Assembly (NCBI RefSeq): GCF_017309185.1
Contig: NZ_JAEKJZ010000003.1
Location: forward strand, 186,001 to 250,000
Source of the DNA: Roseibium aggregatum
GTDB taxonomy: Bacteria > Pseudomonadota > Alphaproteobacteria > Rhizobiales > Stappiaceae
DNA: 64,000 bases
Reading direction: 5' to 3'
The notes below the pieces were generated by a model. The model was not told where the DNA came from, did not search any database, and was given only the letters and a program-made list of their open reading frames with translations. The stretch's first letter is position 1. The number at the start of each line of letters is the position of its first letter. Position numbers and translations under genes: made by a program. Below are positions 8,687 to 17,097 of this stretch, piece after piece.

Positions 8687-9145
8687 ATGCTTTTGATCGG
8701 CTACGGCAATCCTGGGCGCGGGGACGACGGGCTGGGCCCGGCGTTTTCCGAAAGGCTCGCGGGCCGTTCCCTTCCGGGCCTGGAAGTCGACACAGACTAC
8801 CAGCTTGTCGCCGAGCATGCGCTGGCGGTGGCCGGTCACGACGTGGTGGTGTTCGCAGATGCGGAGATCGGCGGTGCCGGGGCGTACTCGTTCCGGGAGA
8901 TTTCCACCGGCCGGCCGGAGGTCCTCGGCAGCCACAGTCTGGTGCCGGAAACCGTGCTGTGTCTTGCCGAAACGCTATACGGCGCTCAACCCCGGGCTTT
9001 CGTTCTGGGGATTTCCGGTTACGATTACGGCGAGGTCAAGGAAGGGCTTTCGACGCAGGCGGCGGCCAATCTGGACGAGGCTGAAGCGTTCTTCCTCGCG
9101 TGGCTGAAGACAGCCCTTGCGGAACGGGAAACGGGTCATGCATGA
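8687..9145 (+). CDS. hoxW: Hydrogenase maturation protease HoxW
   Basis: Ni-dependent endopeptidase that removes the HoxH C-terminal peptide. It opens with the family signature LIGYGNPGRGDDGLGP, whose Asp helps bind Ni in the precursor. A second conserved acid lies in VVVFADAEIGG, and HSLVPE contains the conserved His. Length 152 aa is normal. Its position between hoxH and hyp genes supports specificity for HoxH. The 3' end overlaps hypA by 8 nt. Confidence 0.9.
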   Translation: MLLIGYGNPGRGDDGLGPAFSERLAGRSLPGLEVDTDYQLVAEHALAVAGHDVVVFADAEIGGAGAYSFREISTGRPEVLGSHSLVPETVLCLAETLYGAQPRAFVLGISGYDYGEVKEGLSTQAAANLDEAEAFFLAWLKTALAERETGHA

Positions 9146-9479
9146 AATGTCGCTTTGCGAGAGCATTCTGGATATCCTGAAGGAGCAGGCCGCGCGGGAC
9201 CGGTTCTCCAGGGTCAAGCGGGTTTCGGTCGATATCGGTCCGCTGTCCTGCGTCGAGCCGGAAGCCCTGCAATTCGGTTTCGACGTGGTGATGAAAGGAT
9301 CGCTGGCGGAAGGGGCCGCGCTGGTCATTTCCCGGCCGCCGGCCGAGGCGCTGTGCCTGTCCTGCTTCAAGACGGTCCCGGTCAAACAGCGTTTCGATTG
9401 CTGTCCGGAATGCGGATCCGAGGCCTTGCAGGTGGTCAGCGGCGACGAGTTGAAGATCCGCGAACTGGAGGTGGTGTGA
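9138..9479 (+). CDS. hypA: Hydrogenase nickel incorporation protein HypA
   Basis: Nickel chaperone that delivers Ni to HoxH together with HypB. The protein begins MHEMSLCES, the invariant Ni-binding N-terminus (His2), so I take the ATG at 9138 rather than in-frame positions further upstream. The zinc site is two CxxC pairs, CLSC and CPEC. Length 113 aa is standard. It overlaps hoxW at its start and hypB by one base at its stop. Confidence 0.95.
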   Translation: MHEMSLCESILDILKEQAARDRFSRVKRVSVDIGPLSCVEPEALQFGFDVVMKGSLAEGAALVISRPPAEALCLSCFKTVPVKQRFDCCPECGSEALQVVSGDELKIRELEVV

Positions 9480-10285
9480 TGTGTACGGTATGCGGCTGCG
9501 GCACCGGTCATTCTCACGGACATGATCACGATCATGGTCATAACCACGACGAGGACCATGTCCATTTCGGCGCGGGCGAGGCCGGTGTCTCGGTCCCGGG
9601 CGTGAGCCAGAGCCGCCTGATCCAGATTGAAGCCGACATTCTCGGCAAGAACAATTCCTATGCGGACCGGAACCGGGCGCTGCTTGCTGAAAAGGCTGTT
9701 CTGGCGCTCAATCTCGTGTCGAGCCCAGGCTCCGGCAAGACCACGCTTCTGGTGGAGACGCTGAACCGGCTTTCCGGGAAAACGTTCGCCTCGGTCATCG
9801 AGGGCGATCAGCAGACCTCCAACGACGCGGACCGTATCCGCGCGACCGGCGCGCCGGCCGTGCAGATCAACACCGGCAAGGGCTGTCATCTGGATGCGCA
9901 TATGGTCGGTCATGCGCTGGAAAAACTGCCGCTGGAGGCCGGAGGCATTGTCTTTATCGAGAATGTCGGCAATCTCGTCTGCCCGGCGGCGTTCGACCTG
10001 GGCGAAGCCTACAAGGTCGTGATCCTGTCGGTGACGGAAGGCGAGGACAAGCCGGTCAAATATCCCGACATCTTCGCAGGCGCCGACCTGATGATCCTCA
10101 ACAAGACCGACCTCCTGCCGCATGTCGACTTCAACGTGGACGAGGCGATCGCCAACGCCCGGCGTGTCAACCGCAAGATCCAGGTCCTGCAGCTGTCCGC
10201 ACGCACGGGCGCGGGCGTTGACGGCTGGCTGTGCTGGCTTGAGGGCGCACGCGCCATGCAGGCTGCCGGTCTGGCCGCGGAATAG
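9479..10285 (+). CDS. hypB: Hydrogenase nickel incorporation GTPase HypB with His-rich N-terminus
   Basis: GTPase needed for nickel insertion. The start MCTVCGCG carries the high-affinity Ni-site Cys motif, followed by a His/Asp-rich stretch (residues about 10-30) that may store nickel. The G-domain shows P-loop [10 protein letters not shown], the metal-binding switch segment with NTGKGCH, and NKTD for guanine specificity. Length 268 aa. The ATG overlaps the hypA stop. An open frame extends upstream through hypA but would miss the conserved MCTxCGC start. Confidence 0.95.
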   Translation: MCTVCGCGTGHSHGHDHDHGHNHDEDHVHFGAGEAGVSVPGVSQSRLIQIEADILGKNNSYADRNRALLAEKAVLALNLVSSPGSGKTTLLVETLNRLSGKTFASVIEGDQQTSNDADRIRATGAPAVQINTGKGCHLDAHMVGHALEKLPLEAGGIVFIENVGNLVCPAAFDLGEAYKVVILSVTEGEDKPVKYPDIFAGADLMILNKTDLLPHVDFNVDEAIANARRVNRKIQVLQLSARTGAGVDGWLCWLEGARAMQAAGLAAE

Positions 10286-10297
10286 GAGAGCTCGGGG

Positions 10298-10567
10298 ATG
10301 TGTCTTGCCATACCGGCCAGGGTGATCTCGCTCGAAAGCGGCGACATGGCGATTGTCGCGCTGGAAGGCATCAAGAAGCCGGTTTCCACCGCCCTGCTGG
10401 AGGAGGTCACGGTCGGGGACTATGTGCTGGTTCACGTCGGTTACGCTCTGCACAAGCTCAGCGAAGAGGAGGCGGAACGGACCCTGCAACTGATGGCCGA
10501 GGCCGGCGTTCTGGCGGAAGAGCTGGAGGAAATGGCTGGAACTTCGCTGGAGGGAGCGGAGCGGTGA
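10298..10567 (+). CDS. hypC: Hydrogenase assembly chaperone HypC
   Basis: Small chaperone that, with HypD, carries the Fe(CN)2CO unit to HoxH. It begins MCLAIPARV; Cys2 is the essential residue, exposed after Met removal. Length 89 aa fits HypC/HybG. There is only one copy here. The stop overlaps the GTG start of hypD by four bases, coupling the two partners. Confidence 0.95.
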   Translation: MCLAIPARVISLESGDMAIVALEGIKKPVSTALLEEVTVGDYVLVHVGYALHKLSEEEAERTLQLMAEAGVLAEELEEMAGTSLEGAER

Positions 10568-11709
10568 AATACATTACGGAGTTCAGGGACGGCAAACTTG
10601 CCCGCAAGCTCGCCCGGGCGATCGAACGGGAAGCCGATCCCGGCCGTCGTTATCACCTGATGGAGTTTTGCGGCGGGCACACCCATGCGATATTCCGCTA
10701 CGGAGTTCAGGACCTGGTGCCGGAGAACGTCCAATTCGTCCATGGTCCGGGCTGTCCTGTCTGCGTTCTGCCGGTGCGGCGCCTGGATGATGCCGTGGAA
10801 CTGGCGCTCGGCCACGACGTGATCCTGACGACCTATGGCGACATGATGCGCGTTCCGGGGACGAAGCAGAAGAGCCTGATCAGGGCCAAGGCGGAAGGCG
10901 CCGATATCCGCATGGTCTATTCCACCCAGGACGCGCTGAAAATCGCCCGGGATAATCCGGATCGCCAGGTCGTGTTCTTCGCCATCGGCTTCGAGACGAC
11001 CACCCCGCCGACGGCGGTGGCGATCCTGCAGGCGAGGCACGAGGGCCTGACGAATTTTTCCGTCTTCTGCAACCATGTGCTGACGCCGCCGGCGATCGCC
11101 CATATCGTCAATGCACCGGCGGAGCCCGGCGAGACGCCCGTGCGCATCGACGGGTTCCTGGGGCCGTCCCATGTCAGCTCCGTCATCGGTTGGGCGCCTT
11201 ACGAGCCGGCGGCGCGGGACTTTCAGAAACCGGTGGTGATTGCCGGGTTCGAGCCGCTCGACGTGATGCAGTCGGCGCTGATGCTGATCCGCCAGATCAA
11301 CGAAGGCCGTCACGAAGTGGAAAACCAGTACACCCGCGTCGTCACCCGTGACGGCAACCGAAAGGCCCAGACGCTGGTTGCCGAGGTGATGGAGGTGCGC
11401 GATGCCTTCGAATGGCGCGGGCTCGGTACGGTACCCGAGAGCGCCTTGAAGATCCGCGCGGCATACGAGACGTTCGACGCGGAAAGCCGTTTCGCGCTGA
11501 CGCCGAAACAATCCCGGGAAGTGAAGTCCTGCGAGTGCCCGGCCATTCTGCGCGGGGTGAAGAAGCCGACCGAATGCCGGCTTTTCGGTACGGTCTGCAC
11601 GCCTGAGAACCCGATGGGTGCCTGCATGGTTTCTTCGGAAGGCGCCTGCGCGGCCTATTGGACCTATGGGCGCAAGCGTGGTGAAGCGGTCCGGGAAACG
11701 GCGGCGTGA
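10564..11709 (+). CDS. hypD: Hydrogenase formation protein HypD
   Basis: Iron-sulfur scaffold on which the Fe(CN)2CO moiety is assembled. Signature motifs are FCGGHTH (about residue 35), GPGCPVC (about 60) and a Cys-rich C-terminus (CECP...CRLFGTVC...CMVSSEGACAAYW) that binds the 4Fe-4S cluster. I take the GTG at 10564, overlapping the hypC stop, which gives 381 aa, the normal length. The frame is open further upstream inside hypC but that sequence is not HypD-like. Confidence 0.94.
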   Translation: MKYITEFRDGKLARKLARAIEREADPGRRYHLMEFCGGHTHAIFRYGVQDLVPENVQFVHGPGCPVCVLPVRRLDDAVELALGHDVILTTYGDMMRVPGTKQKSLIRAKAEGADIRMVYSTQDALKIARDNPDRQVVFFAIGFETTTPPTAVAILQARHEGLTNFSVFCNHVLTPPAIAHIVNAPAEPGETPVRIDGFLGPSHVSSVIGWAPYEPAARDFQKPVVIAGFEPLDVMQSALMLIRQINEGRHEVENQYTRVVTRDGNRKAQTLVAEVMEVRDAFEWRGLGTVPESALKIRAAYETFDAESRFALTPKQSREVKSCECPAILRGVKKPTECRLFGTVCTPENPMGACMVSSEGACAAYWTYGRKRGEAVRETAA

Positions 11710-12743
11710 GCGGTAAGCCGGGAGCGCCGGAGGCCCGTGCCGGGGCCGTGGACATGACCCACGGCGGTGGCGGCCGCGCCATGGCCGAGCTGATCAGGGA
11801 CCTGTTCCAGCGGCATCTGAAAAACCCGGCGCTCGATCAGGGACACGACGCGGCGGTTCTCGACGTACCGCCGGGGCGCCTGGTTCTCACCACCGATGCC
11901 CATGTGATCTCGCCGCTGTTCTTTCCCGGCGGCGACATTGGCTCGCTGTCGGTTCACGGGACCTTGAACGATGTGGCGATGGCCGGTGCCAGGCCCGTGT
12001 CGCTCACGGCCAGTTTCATTCTGGAAGAGGGGTTTCCGCTCGGCGATCTGGAGCGGATTGCGATGTCGATGGCGCGGGCCGCCGAAGAAGCCGGGGTTCC
12101 CGTGGTGGCGGGCGACACCAAGGTGGTCGAGCGAGGCAAGGGCGACGGTGTGTTCATTTCCACAGCCGGGCTCGGCGTGCTGCCCGAAGGGGTCGCGATT
12201 TCGCCCGCTTCGGCGCGGCCGGGGCAGGCGGTGCTCCTTTCCGGTCCCATCGGCGATCACGGCGTCGCCATTCTGTCCAAACGCGAAAACCTGGAATTCG
12301 AGACCGAGATCCGCTCTGACAGTGCCGCGTTGCACGGCCTTGTCGCGAACATGACGGACGCCGTTCCGGGCATCGCCGTTCTGCGCGATCCGACAAGAGG
12401 GGGGCTCGCGACGGCGCTCAACGAGATCGCCCAGGTTTCCGGGGTTGGCGTGGTGCTGGAGGAAGACGCCATTCCGCTGCGTCCCGGCGTGGCGGCCGCC
12501 TGCGAACTGCTCGGTCTCGATCCGCTTTATGCCGCCAACGAAGGAAAGCTGATCTGCATCTGCGAGGCGTCCGACGCGGATACCCTGCTTGCCGTCATGC
12601 GCGCGCATCCGCTCGGGTCTGAGTCGGCGCGGATCGGCTTTGTCGTGGAGGATGCCGGCCATCTGGTGGTGATGCGCACCGGTTTCGGTGGCGAGCGGGT
12701 GGTCGACTGGTTGTCGGGCGAGCAGTTGCCCAGGATTTGCTGA
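11706..12743 (+). CDS. hypE: Hydrogenase expression/formation protein HypE
   Basis: PurM-like enzyme that dehydrates its own C-terminal thiocarboxamide to thiocyanate, the source of the cyanide ligands. The essential C-terminal PRIC is present. MTHGGGGRAM and the GDIGSLSVHGTLND segment are typical ATP-site motifs, and DPTRGGLAT is conserved. The GTG start overlaps the hypD stop. HypE works with HypF, whose gene is not in this window. It is the last gene of the hox-hyp run, and the next gene is convergent 28 bp away. Confidence 0.95.
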   Translation: MSGKPGAPEARAGAVDMTHGGGGRAMAELIRDLFQRHLKNPALDQGHDAAVLDVPPGRLVLTTDAHVISPLFFPGGDIGSLSVHGTLNDVAMAGARPVSLTASFILEEGFPLGDLERIAMSMARAAEEAGVPVVAGDTKVVERGKGDGVFISTAGLGVLPEGVAISPASARPGQAVLLSGPIGDHGVAILSKRENLEFETEIRSDSAALHGLVANMTDAVPGIAVLRDPTRGGLATALNEIAQVSGVGVVLEEDAIPLRPGVAAACELLGLDPLYAANEGKLICICEASDADTLLAVMRAHPLGSESARIGFVVEDAGHLVVMRTGFGGERVVDWLSGEQLPRIC

Positions 12744-12771
12744 AGCGGATGATGATCGAGGCTCTTCGGTC

Positions 12772-13047
12772 TTACCCGCCCTTTACTTTCAGCTTGCCGC
12801 TGTCCTTCTTGTCGGACGTGTCGTTGGTCCAGCTGATGCGCACGTCGAGGCGGGACTGGTCGTCTTCCGTCGTGGCCGTTACCCGCAGGTTCATGAGGCC
12901 GTGCGGCTCCAGGGTGATTTCGCCCGTGTCGTCGCCGAACTGCAGTTCGCCCTTGGCGATGCCGCGCTTGATCGCGTCGAGAAGCTTCTGGATCGATTTC
13001 TTGTCCTGAAGGGAATGGTGCCGGAACCGGCCTTTACGTTCCATCAT
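12772..13047 (-). CDS. Amphi-Trp domain protein (GAK-system component)
   Basis: A 91-aa soluble protein. The pattern is an N-terminal basic segment, a helix (QKLLDAIKRGIAKGEL), then an acidic beta-rich half with GEITLEP, LRVTATTEDD and VRISWTND. This matches my memory of the small amphi-Trp domain family found beside HprK-related kinase B and ATP-grasp genes. Function is unknown; it may be the substrate or carrier of the system. It is the last gene of the minus-strand operon, and its start ATGA overlaps the metallophosphoesterase stop. Confidence 0.7.
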   Translation of the reverse strand: MMERKGRFRHHSLQDKKSIQKLLDAIKRGIAKGELQFGDDTGEITLEPHGLMNLRVTATTEDDQSRLDVRISWTNDTSDKKDSGKLKVKGG

Positions 13048-14396
13048 CGCGACAGTCCGTGCTGTTTGAGAATGTGAGCGGGGTTGAACAGCTTTGCGTG
13101 CGGAAAGTCGCGGCTGATCCCCAGGATGTTGCCGTCAGGATAGATGATCGTTGCTCCCGTGCCGATACCCTCCAGACCTTCCGTGCTTCTGGAATGCCGG
13201 TCGAGGGTGATGTCCGCTTCCAGATGCAGGAGACCGTGCTTGGATTTCAGCTCCTGGCCGCTGCGGCGGTTGACATGGCCGTGGACGAGAAGCTTGATGC
13301 CGGAAGCATGCAGGTCCTCTACGCCCTTTTCTGTCAGCGGGTGATCTACCGGCCGGTATTTGGTGCGCATCAGGTTGGCGATGGTGCCGGAGTAGAAGAC
13401 GAAGGGATCCGACTGGCTTTCCCTTTTGAAACGCTCGTTGACGTGCGCAACACCGTGGCTCGAAATCAGGCCGGCCATGTGGTCGTCGATGCCCGCGTGG
13501 ACAAAGAGCAGGGAGCCGGACTGGTGCGCGGCGCGCATCTCCCTGTAGAACCAGGCGTATTCGCCGGAGCCGCCAACGAGAAGCCCCCGGCATTTCAGGG
13601 CGGCGGCATAGAGTTTCCGTGCGGACAGGCCGAAGTCTCCGGCCCACTCCATGAAGGTTTGGGTCTTGCGCCGGAGCCGCTTGATTTCCCGGTCGATCGC
13701 CGCTTCGTTCATGTATCGGCGCGCCGCCTTCGGAAATTCGTCTTCCCATTGCTTGCCGGGCATGATCTGGGCCACACAGGTGGCCTCGTCGGGCAGGTTC
13801 GCCATATCGCGATCCGTATCCACGTGCCGGTCGTGGATTTCCTTGAGCAGAGGCAGAACCTTCTTGCCCATGCGCACGAACATGTGGGCGTTGAGCGACC
13901 CGCGCTTCACCGTCAGAGCCTCAAGGCCGAGAAGCAGGCGCAGATCGTGATTGCCCGCCAGAAGCACGAGGTCGGCGCCTGCGCTGCGCAGGGCGCCGAG
14001 GCTGGTAAGCAGATCGAGGTTGCTCGGTCCTTTGTCGATGCAGTCGCCGCCGATAATCACCTGACAATTCCGGCCGAAAGGCGTCAGGTTGAATTGCGTC
14101 AGGCCCGGCCCGTGCCGGACGATGGCGCGCGCGGCCACCAGGGAACGGAGAAGGCTTTCGGCATCCGCGTGAAGATCGGAAATGAAGACGACCGGCCGGT
14201 CCGGCCAGTCCCAGGGCCCCAGCGCGTTCGCCCGGGCAAGACTGGTGACGAGATCGGGGGCGGACTTGCTGACGATCCGCCTGTCCTCCGGCATCTCCAG
14301 CGGCCAGGGTATGCAGCTTACCGGAATGCCGAGTTCACCGGTATGGTCCGGTTCGATCGGCGGCAGGAGCGGGGCCAGCGGCAAGTGGATCGTCAT
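13044..14396 (-). CDS. Metallophosphoesterase (calcineurin-like phosphatase) of the GAK operon
   Basis: Two-metal phosphoesterase. Motifs counted from the ATG at 14396 are SDLHAD (D74, H76), GGDCIDKGPSN (116-126), GNHD (148-151), then VHAGID and LVHGHVNR near the C-terminus. At 450 aa it is larger than simple ApaH-type phosphatases, with extra helical material (about residues 160-260) between GNHD and the distal histidines. The frame also opens at a TTG (14432) inside the upstream gene, but the ATG directly after that gene's stop is the better start. Substrate unknown; candidates are phosphoproteins, dinucleoside polyphosphates or a system-specific phosphoester. Confidence 0.8.
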   Translation of the reverse strand: MTIHLPLAPLLPPIEPDHTGELGIPVSCIPWPLEMPEDRRIVSKSAPDLVTSLARANALGPWDWPDRPVVFISDLHADAESLLRSLVAARAIVRHGPGLTQFNLTPFGRNCQVIIGGDCIDKGPSNLDLLTSLGALRSAGADLVLLAGNHDLRLLLGLEALTVKRGSLNAHMFVRMGKKVLPLLKEIHDRHVDTDRDMANLPDEATCVAQIMPGKQWEDEFPKAARRYMNEAAIDREIKRLRRKTQTFMEWAGDFGLSARKLYAAALKCRGLLVGGSGEYAWFYREMRAAHQSGSLLFVHAGIDDHMAGLISSHGVAHVNERFKRESQSDPFVFYSGTIANLMRTKYRPVDHPLTEKGVEDLHASGIKLLVHGHVNRRSGQELKSKHGLLHLEADITLDRHSRSTEGLEGIGTGATIIYPDGNILGISRDFPHAKLFNPAHILKQHGLSR

Positions 14397-14412
14397 GGTT
14401 TCGGGCGTCTCT

Positions 14413-15114
14413 TCAGTCGATCGCGGTTTCAAGGACGCGACGCTCTTTCCAGGCGCCGCTGTGGTGCGTCCAGATGTCGTTCGCGCCGCGTTTCAGGACG
14501 ACGGGCTTGGCGTAATGCATGCTGAGGTGGCGAATCTCATCGAAATGGAGAACGCCGAGAAAATGCGCCGCGTGGCGCAGGGAGGCGCCGTGTCCGACGA
14601 AGATGCGCGTGTCCGGGCCGGGTGCGCCCGACAGGTCGGCGGTCTTTGAACTGAGGAAGGCCGCGACCCGCTGGCCGGCGTCCATAAGGCTCTCGGCGCC
14701 CTGGGCCGGCAATTTGTAATGGCTGTTGGATTTCCAGTTTTCCGGCGGCACTTCATAGCGCGGGTCGTCAATCAGGATCTGCTCGATCTCGGGGATGGTG
14801 AGGTTGGCGAAGGCGCCGACACTGCGTTCGGCGAGCGCCTCGTCTTCGGTGACATGAAGGTCTTGCGCGGCCTCTTCAGAGAGGGTCCTGGCCAGCAAGG
14901 TCGCGGTTTGCCAGGCGCGTTGCTGGCGGGAACAGCAGATTTCGGCAGAGAGTCTGAAGCCATGGGTCCGGGCCAGGGCCGCAAGCTCGCGGCCGACGTC
15001 CAGCGCCTGGGTCTTGCCGGTCTTCGTCAGGGCGAAGGGCTGAAGGGCACTCGGGGTTCCCGGTTTCTGTTGATATTCGCCGTGGCGCACCAGTATCGCG
15101 TATCGGTCGGTCAT
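14413..15114 (-). CDS. Histidine phosphatase (phosphoglycerate-mutase-like) of the GAK operon
   Basis: Phosphohistidine-intermediate phosphatase. It opens MTDRYAILVRHGEY, containing the catalytic RHG motif, and has the second conserved histidine in FVGHGASLRHAAHF. 233 aa is normal for the branch. I chose the ATG at 15114, just after the stop of the kinase gene; an upstream in-frame extension overlaps that gene and lacks family features. Gene order makes it a likely eraser for the adjoining kinases. Specific substrate unknown. Confidence 0.82.
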   Translation of the reverse strand: MTDRYAILVRHGEYQQKPGTPSALQPFALTKTGKTQALDVGRELAALARTHGFRLSAEICCSRQQRAWQTATLLARTLSEEAAQDLHVTEDEALAERSVGAFANLTIPEIEQILIDDPRYEVPPENWKSNSHYKLPAQGAESLMDAGQRVAAFLSSKTADLSGAPGPDTRIFVGHGASLRHAAHFLGVLHFDEIRHLSMHYAKPVVLKRGANDIWTHHSGAWKERRVLETAID

Positions 15115-15118
15115 CGCG

Positions 15119-16210
15119 TTATCCCAATAATTGCGTGCCCGCGTCAAAGAGGGCATCGAAGTCGATCAGGCCGGTAACCTCCCAAACCTGGACGCCCGCC
15201 AGGGCGGCCAGATAGGCTTGCGTGTCGAGCGGCGAGCTGTCCCTCCAGAACGTGCCGCCGGCATCTTGATAGAAAGGACCGGGGCTTTTCACGATCGCGG
15301 AGAGCAGATCGGGCCGTTCCTTCAACTCCACCTTTTTCAGCTCCGTCGGAGCGTCGCTGTCCCGGGACCAGTTGAGGACCCAGAAATCCGTCAGCCGGGC
15401 ACTGTGGGAAATCCGGCCCGGTCCGTAGATATCGTCGATGAAGAGATCGTATTTCTCTTCCAGGTGCCAGAGCTCGTCCGGCTCCATGTTGCGCAGTTCC
15501 TCCTCGCGCTCCTCGTCGAGGATGCCTGCCAGGCGGGCGTTGGTGACGATGGTGCCCGGATTGATGCGCGGCAGTTTCGGAATGCCCAGAGCAGGCGTTT
15601 CGCCGTCCTTGCGGCAGACCAGAAGCCTGTCGTTGGTAACGTATTGCGTGCCGGCGATTTCCATGAGGCGCAGCATGGTCGTCGATTTGCCGCCGCCCGA
15701 GAGACCGGAAATCGCCAGTCCCTTTTCAGCTGTCTTCACCGCCGCCGCATGGCAGGCGACCCAGCCCTGTCTCTGGAAGCGATTGAGGATCTGCGTGTTG
15801 ATGAAGTTGACGACCTGATTGGGATGGGCTTCCGTCGGGCCGAAGGCAACCGCCCACGCGGGCGATTGCAGAAACTGCACGCCGGTGCGTACCTTCAGGA
15901 CCGTGCGGCCGTTTTCCAGGTCGCAGATCGCATCCTTGCGTCCGGTCTTTCCCGGTTCGCGCGCCCAGTCGGCGTAGTTCACCGTGAAGGGCAGTTCCAG
16001 GTCGCCCAGCACGAACACGATCTGATCGGGCGTCGCCGGTGCCGAGATCACGTGTTGGAAGTAGCGTAGCAATTCGGCCAGCAGGCTGTCGGAGGTGCAG
16101 CGCACTTCGATCACATAGCCGCCGACCGTCAGATAGACCGGGTCGCATGCACGGGTCGCCTCCGCGGGTGCGAGCGCGTCTGCAATGTCCTGAACGCCGA
16201 TCCCGGTCAT
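15119..16210 (-). CDS. HprK-related kinase B (GAK system)
   Basis: P-loop kinase related to HPr kinase and PEP-carboxykinase folds. The Walker A motif GLSGGGKST is at 169-177, preceded by WVACHAAAV (149-157), the segment that carries the conserved His in HprK relatives. Residues 1-140 form a separate N-terminal domain. At 363 aa it lacks the standard N-terminal domain of true HprK, and no HPr is nearby. The start overlaps the ATP-grasp gene stop (ATGA). The partner set (ATP-grasp, amphi-Trp) marks it as the B-type relative named from comparative genomics. Substrate unknown, possibly a protein or peptide residue. Confidence 0.82.
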   Translation of the reverse strand: MTGIGVQDIADALAPAEATRACDPVYLTVGGYVIEVRCTSDSLLAELLRYFQHVISAPATPDQIVFVLGDLELPFTVNYADWAREPGKTGRKDAICDLENGRTVLKVRTGVQFLQSPAWAVAFGPTEAHPNQVVNFINTQILNRFQRQGWVACHAAAVKTAEKGLAISGLSGGGKSTTMLRLMEIAGTQYVTNDRLLVCRKDGETPALGIPKLPRINPGTIVTNARLAGILDEEREEELRNMEPDELWHLEEKYDLFIDDIYGPGRISHSARLTDFWVLNWSRDSDAPTELKKVELKERPDLLSAIVKSPGPFYQDAGGTFWRDSSPLDTQAYLAALAGVQVWEVTGLIDFDALFDAGTQLLG

Positions 16211-17097
16211 GAGCGCACCTTTCCGATCACATGTTTGGCGTAGAGCGTGGCGGCGTCGATGGATGCCCCTTCGAGTGCGCCCTTGAAGCCGCCGAACGCG
16301 GAGACCTCGAAGACGATCGGGCCTTCGTCCGTCAGCCCGACATCCACAGTGGTGAAATCGAGGTCGAACGGCGCCTGCGCGCGCCGGGCCAGGCCGATCA
16401 GGTCCTCGTCCGGCTCAAAGGGTTCATATTTGCCGCCGTGGAGGATGGTGGTGTTCCAGCTGTCGGTCTGGGCAACGCGGGCGTAAGTGCCAAGATAGTC
16501 TCCACCCAGGAACACCATGCCGAGGTCGCGTCCGGAGAGGTTGACCTTCTTCTGGAGATACATGACCGGGTTGTCCGCCTTGAACGCGGCGATCTTTTTC
16601 TTCAGCGCCGCGTCGCCCATGTCCGCGTCCATGAGGGTCATGCCGCGGGCCTTGGTGGAAAAGAGCGGCTTGAAGACGGCGCCGCCGAAGCGGCGCACGG
16701 AGTCGAAGGCCTCCGCTTCGTTTTCCGTGACGCAGGTCGCAGGCATCGGTATGCCGGCATTCGACAGGGTGACGGTACAGCTCAGACGGTTGACCAGTCC
16801 GAGGATCGATCGGGTTTTGGAAAAGATCCTGACCCCGGAGGCCTCGGCGACGCGCAGCATCTCGAGCCGGTCGAGGGTTGCGGGGCTGTATTCCTGGCTG
16901 ATTTTCTTGATGACAAGTCCATCGAGCGCGCAAAGGTCTTGAGAACCCGCCATCAGTGACCGGTTTTCCAGATCGAGGGCGATGTCGGCCATGTCGACCA
17001 CGCAGCGAAAGCCGGTCTCCGCTTCGAGCGCGTCCGCAATGACCTCGGTTGACCATTTGCCGGGAATGCCGACTACTCCGATTTTCAGATCAGTCAA
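16207..17097 (-). CDS. ATP-grasp ligase (GAK system)
   Basis: Probable carboxylate-amine or thiol ligase of the ATP-grasp superfamily, distantly RimK/glutathione-synthetase-like. An N-terminal pre-ATP-grasp domain (about 1-110) is followed by AVFKPLFSTKARGM (ATP-binding lysine and glycine-rich loop), YLQKKVNLSG and, near the C-terminus, DVGLTDEGPIVFEVSAFGG with metal-binding Asp/Glu residues. Length 296 aa. It begins at a TTG that overlaps the preceding gene stop by 8 nt; no nearer ATG gives a full fold. Acceptor unknown; the small amphi-Trp protein is a plausible one. Confidence 0.78.
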   Translation of the reverse strand: MTDLKIGVVGIPGKWSTEVIADALEAETGFRCVVDMADIALDLENRSLMAGSQDLCALDGLVIKKISQEYSPATLDRLEMLRVAEASGVRIFSKTRSILGLVNRLSCTVTLSNAGIPMPATCVTENEAEAFDSVRRFGGAVFKPLFSTKARGMTLMDADMGDAALKKKIAAFKADNPVMYLQKKVNLSGRDLGMVFLGGDYLGTYARVAQTDSWNTTILHGGKYEPFEPDEDLIGLARRAQAPFDLDFTTVDVGLTDEGPIVFEVSAFGGFKGALEGASIDAATLYAKHVIGKVRS

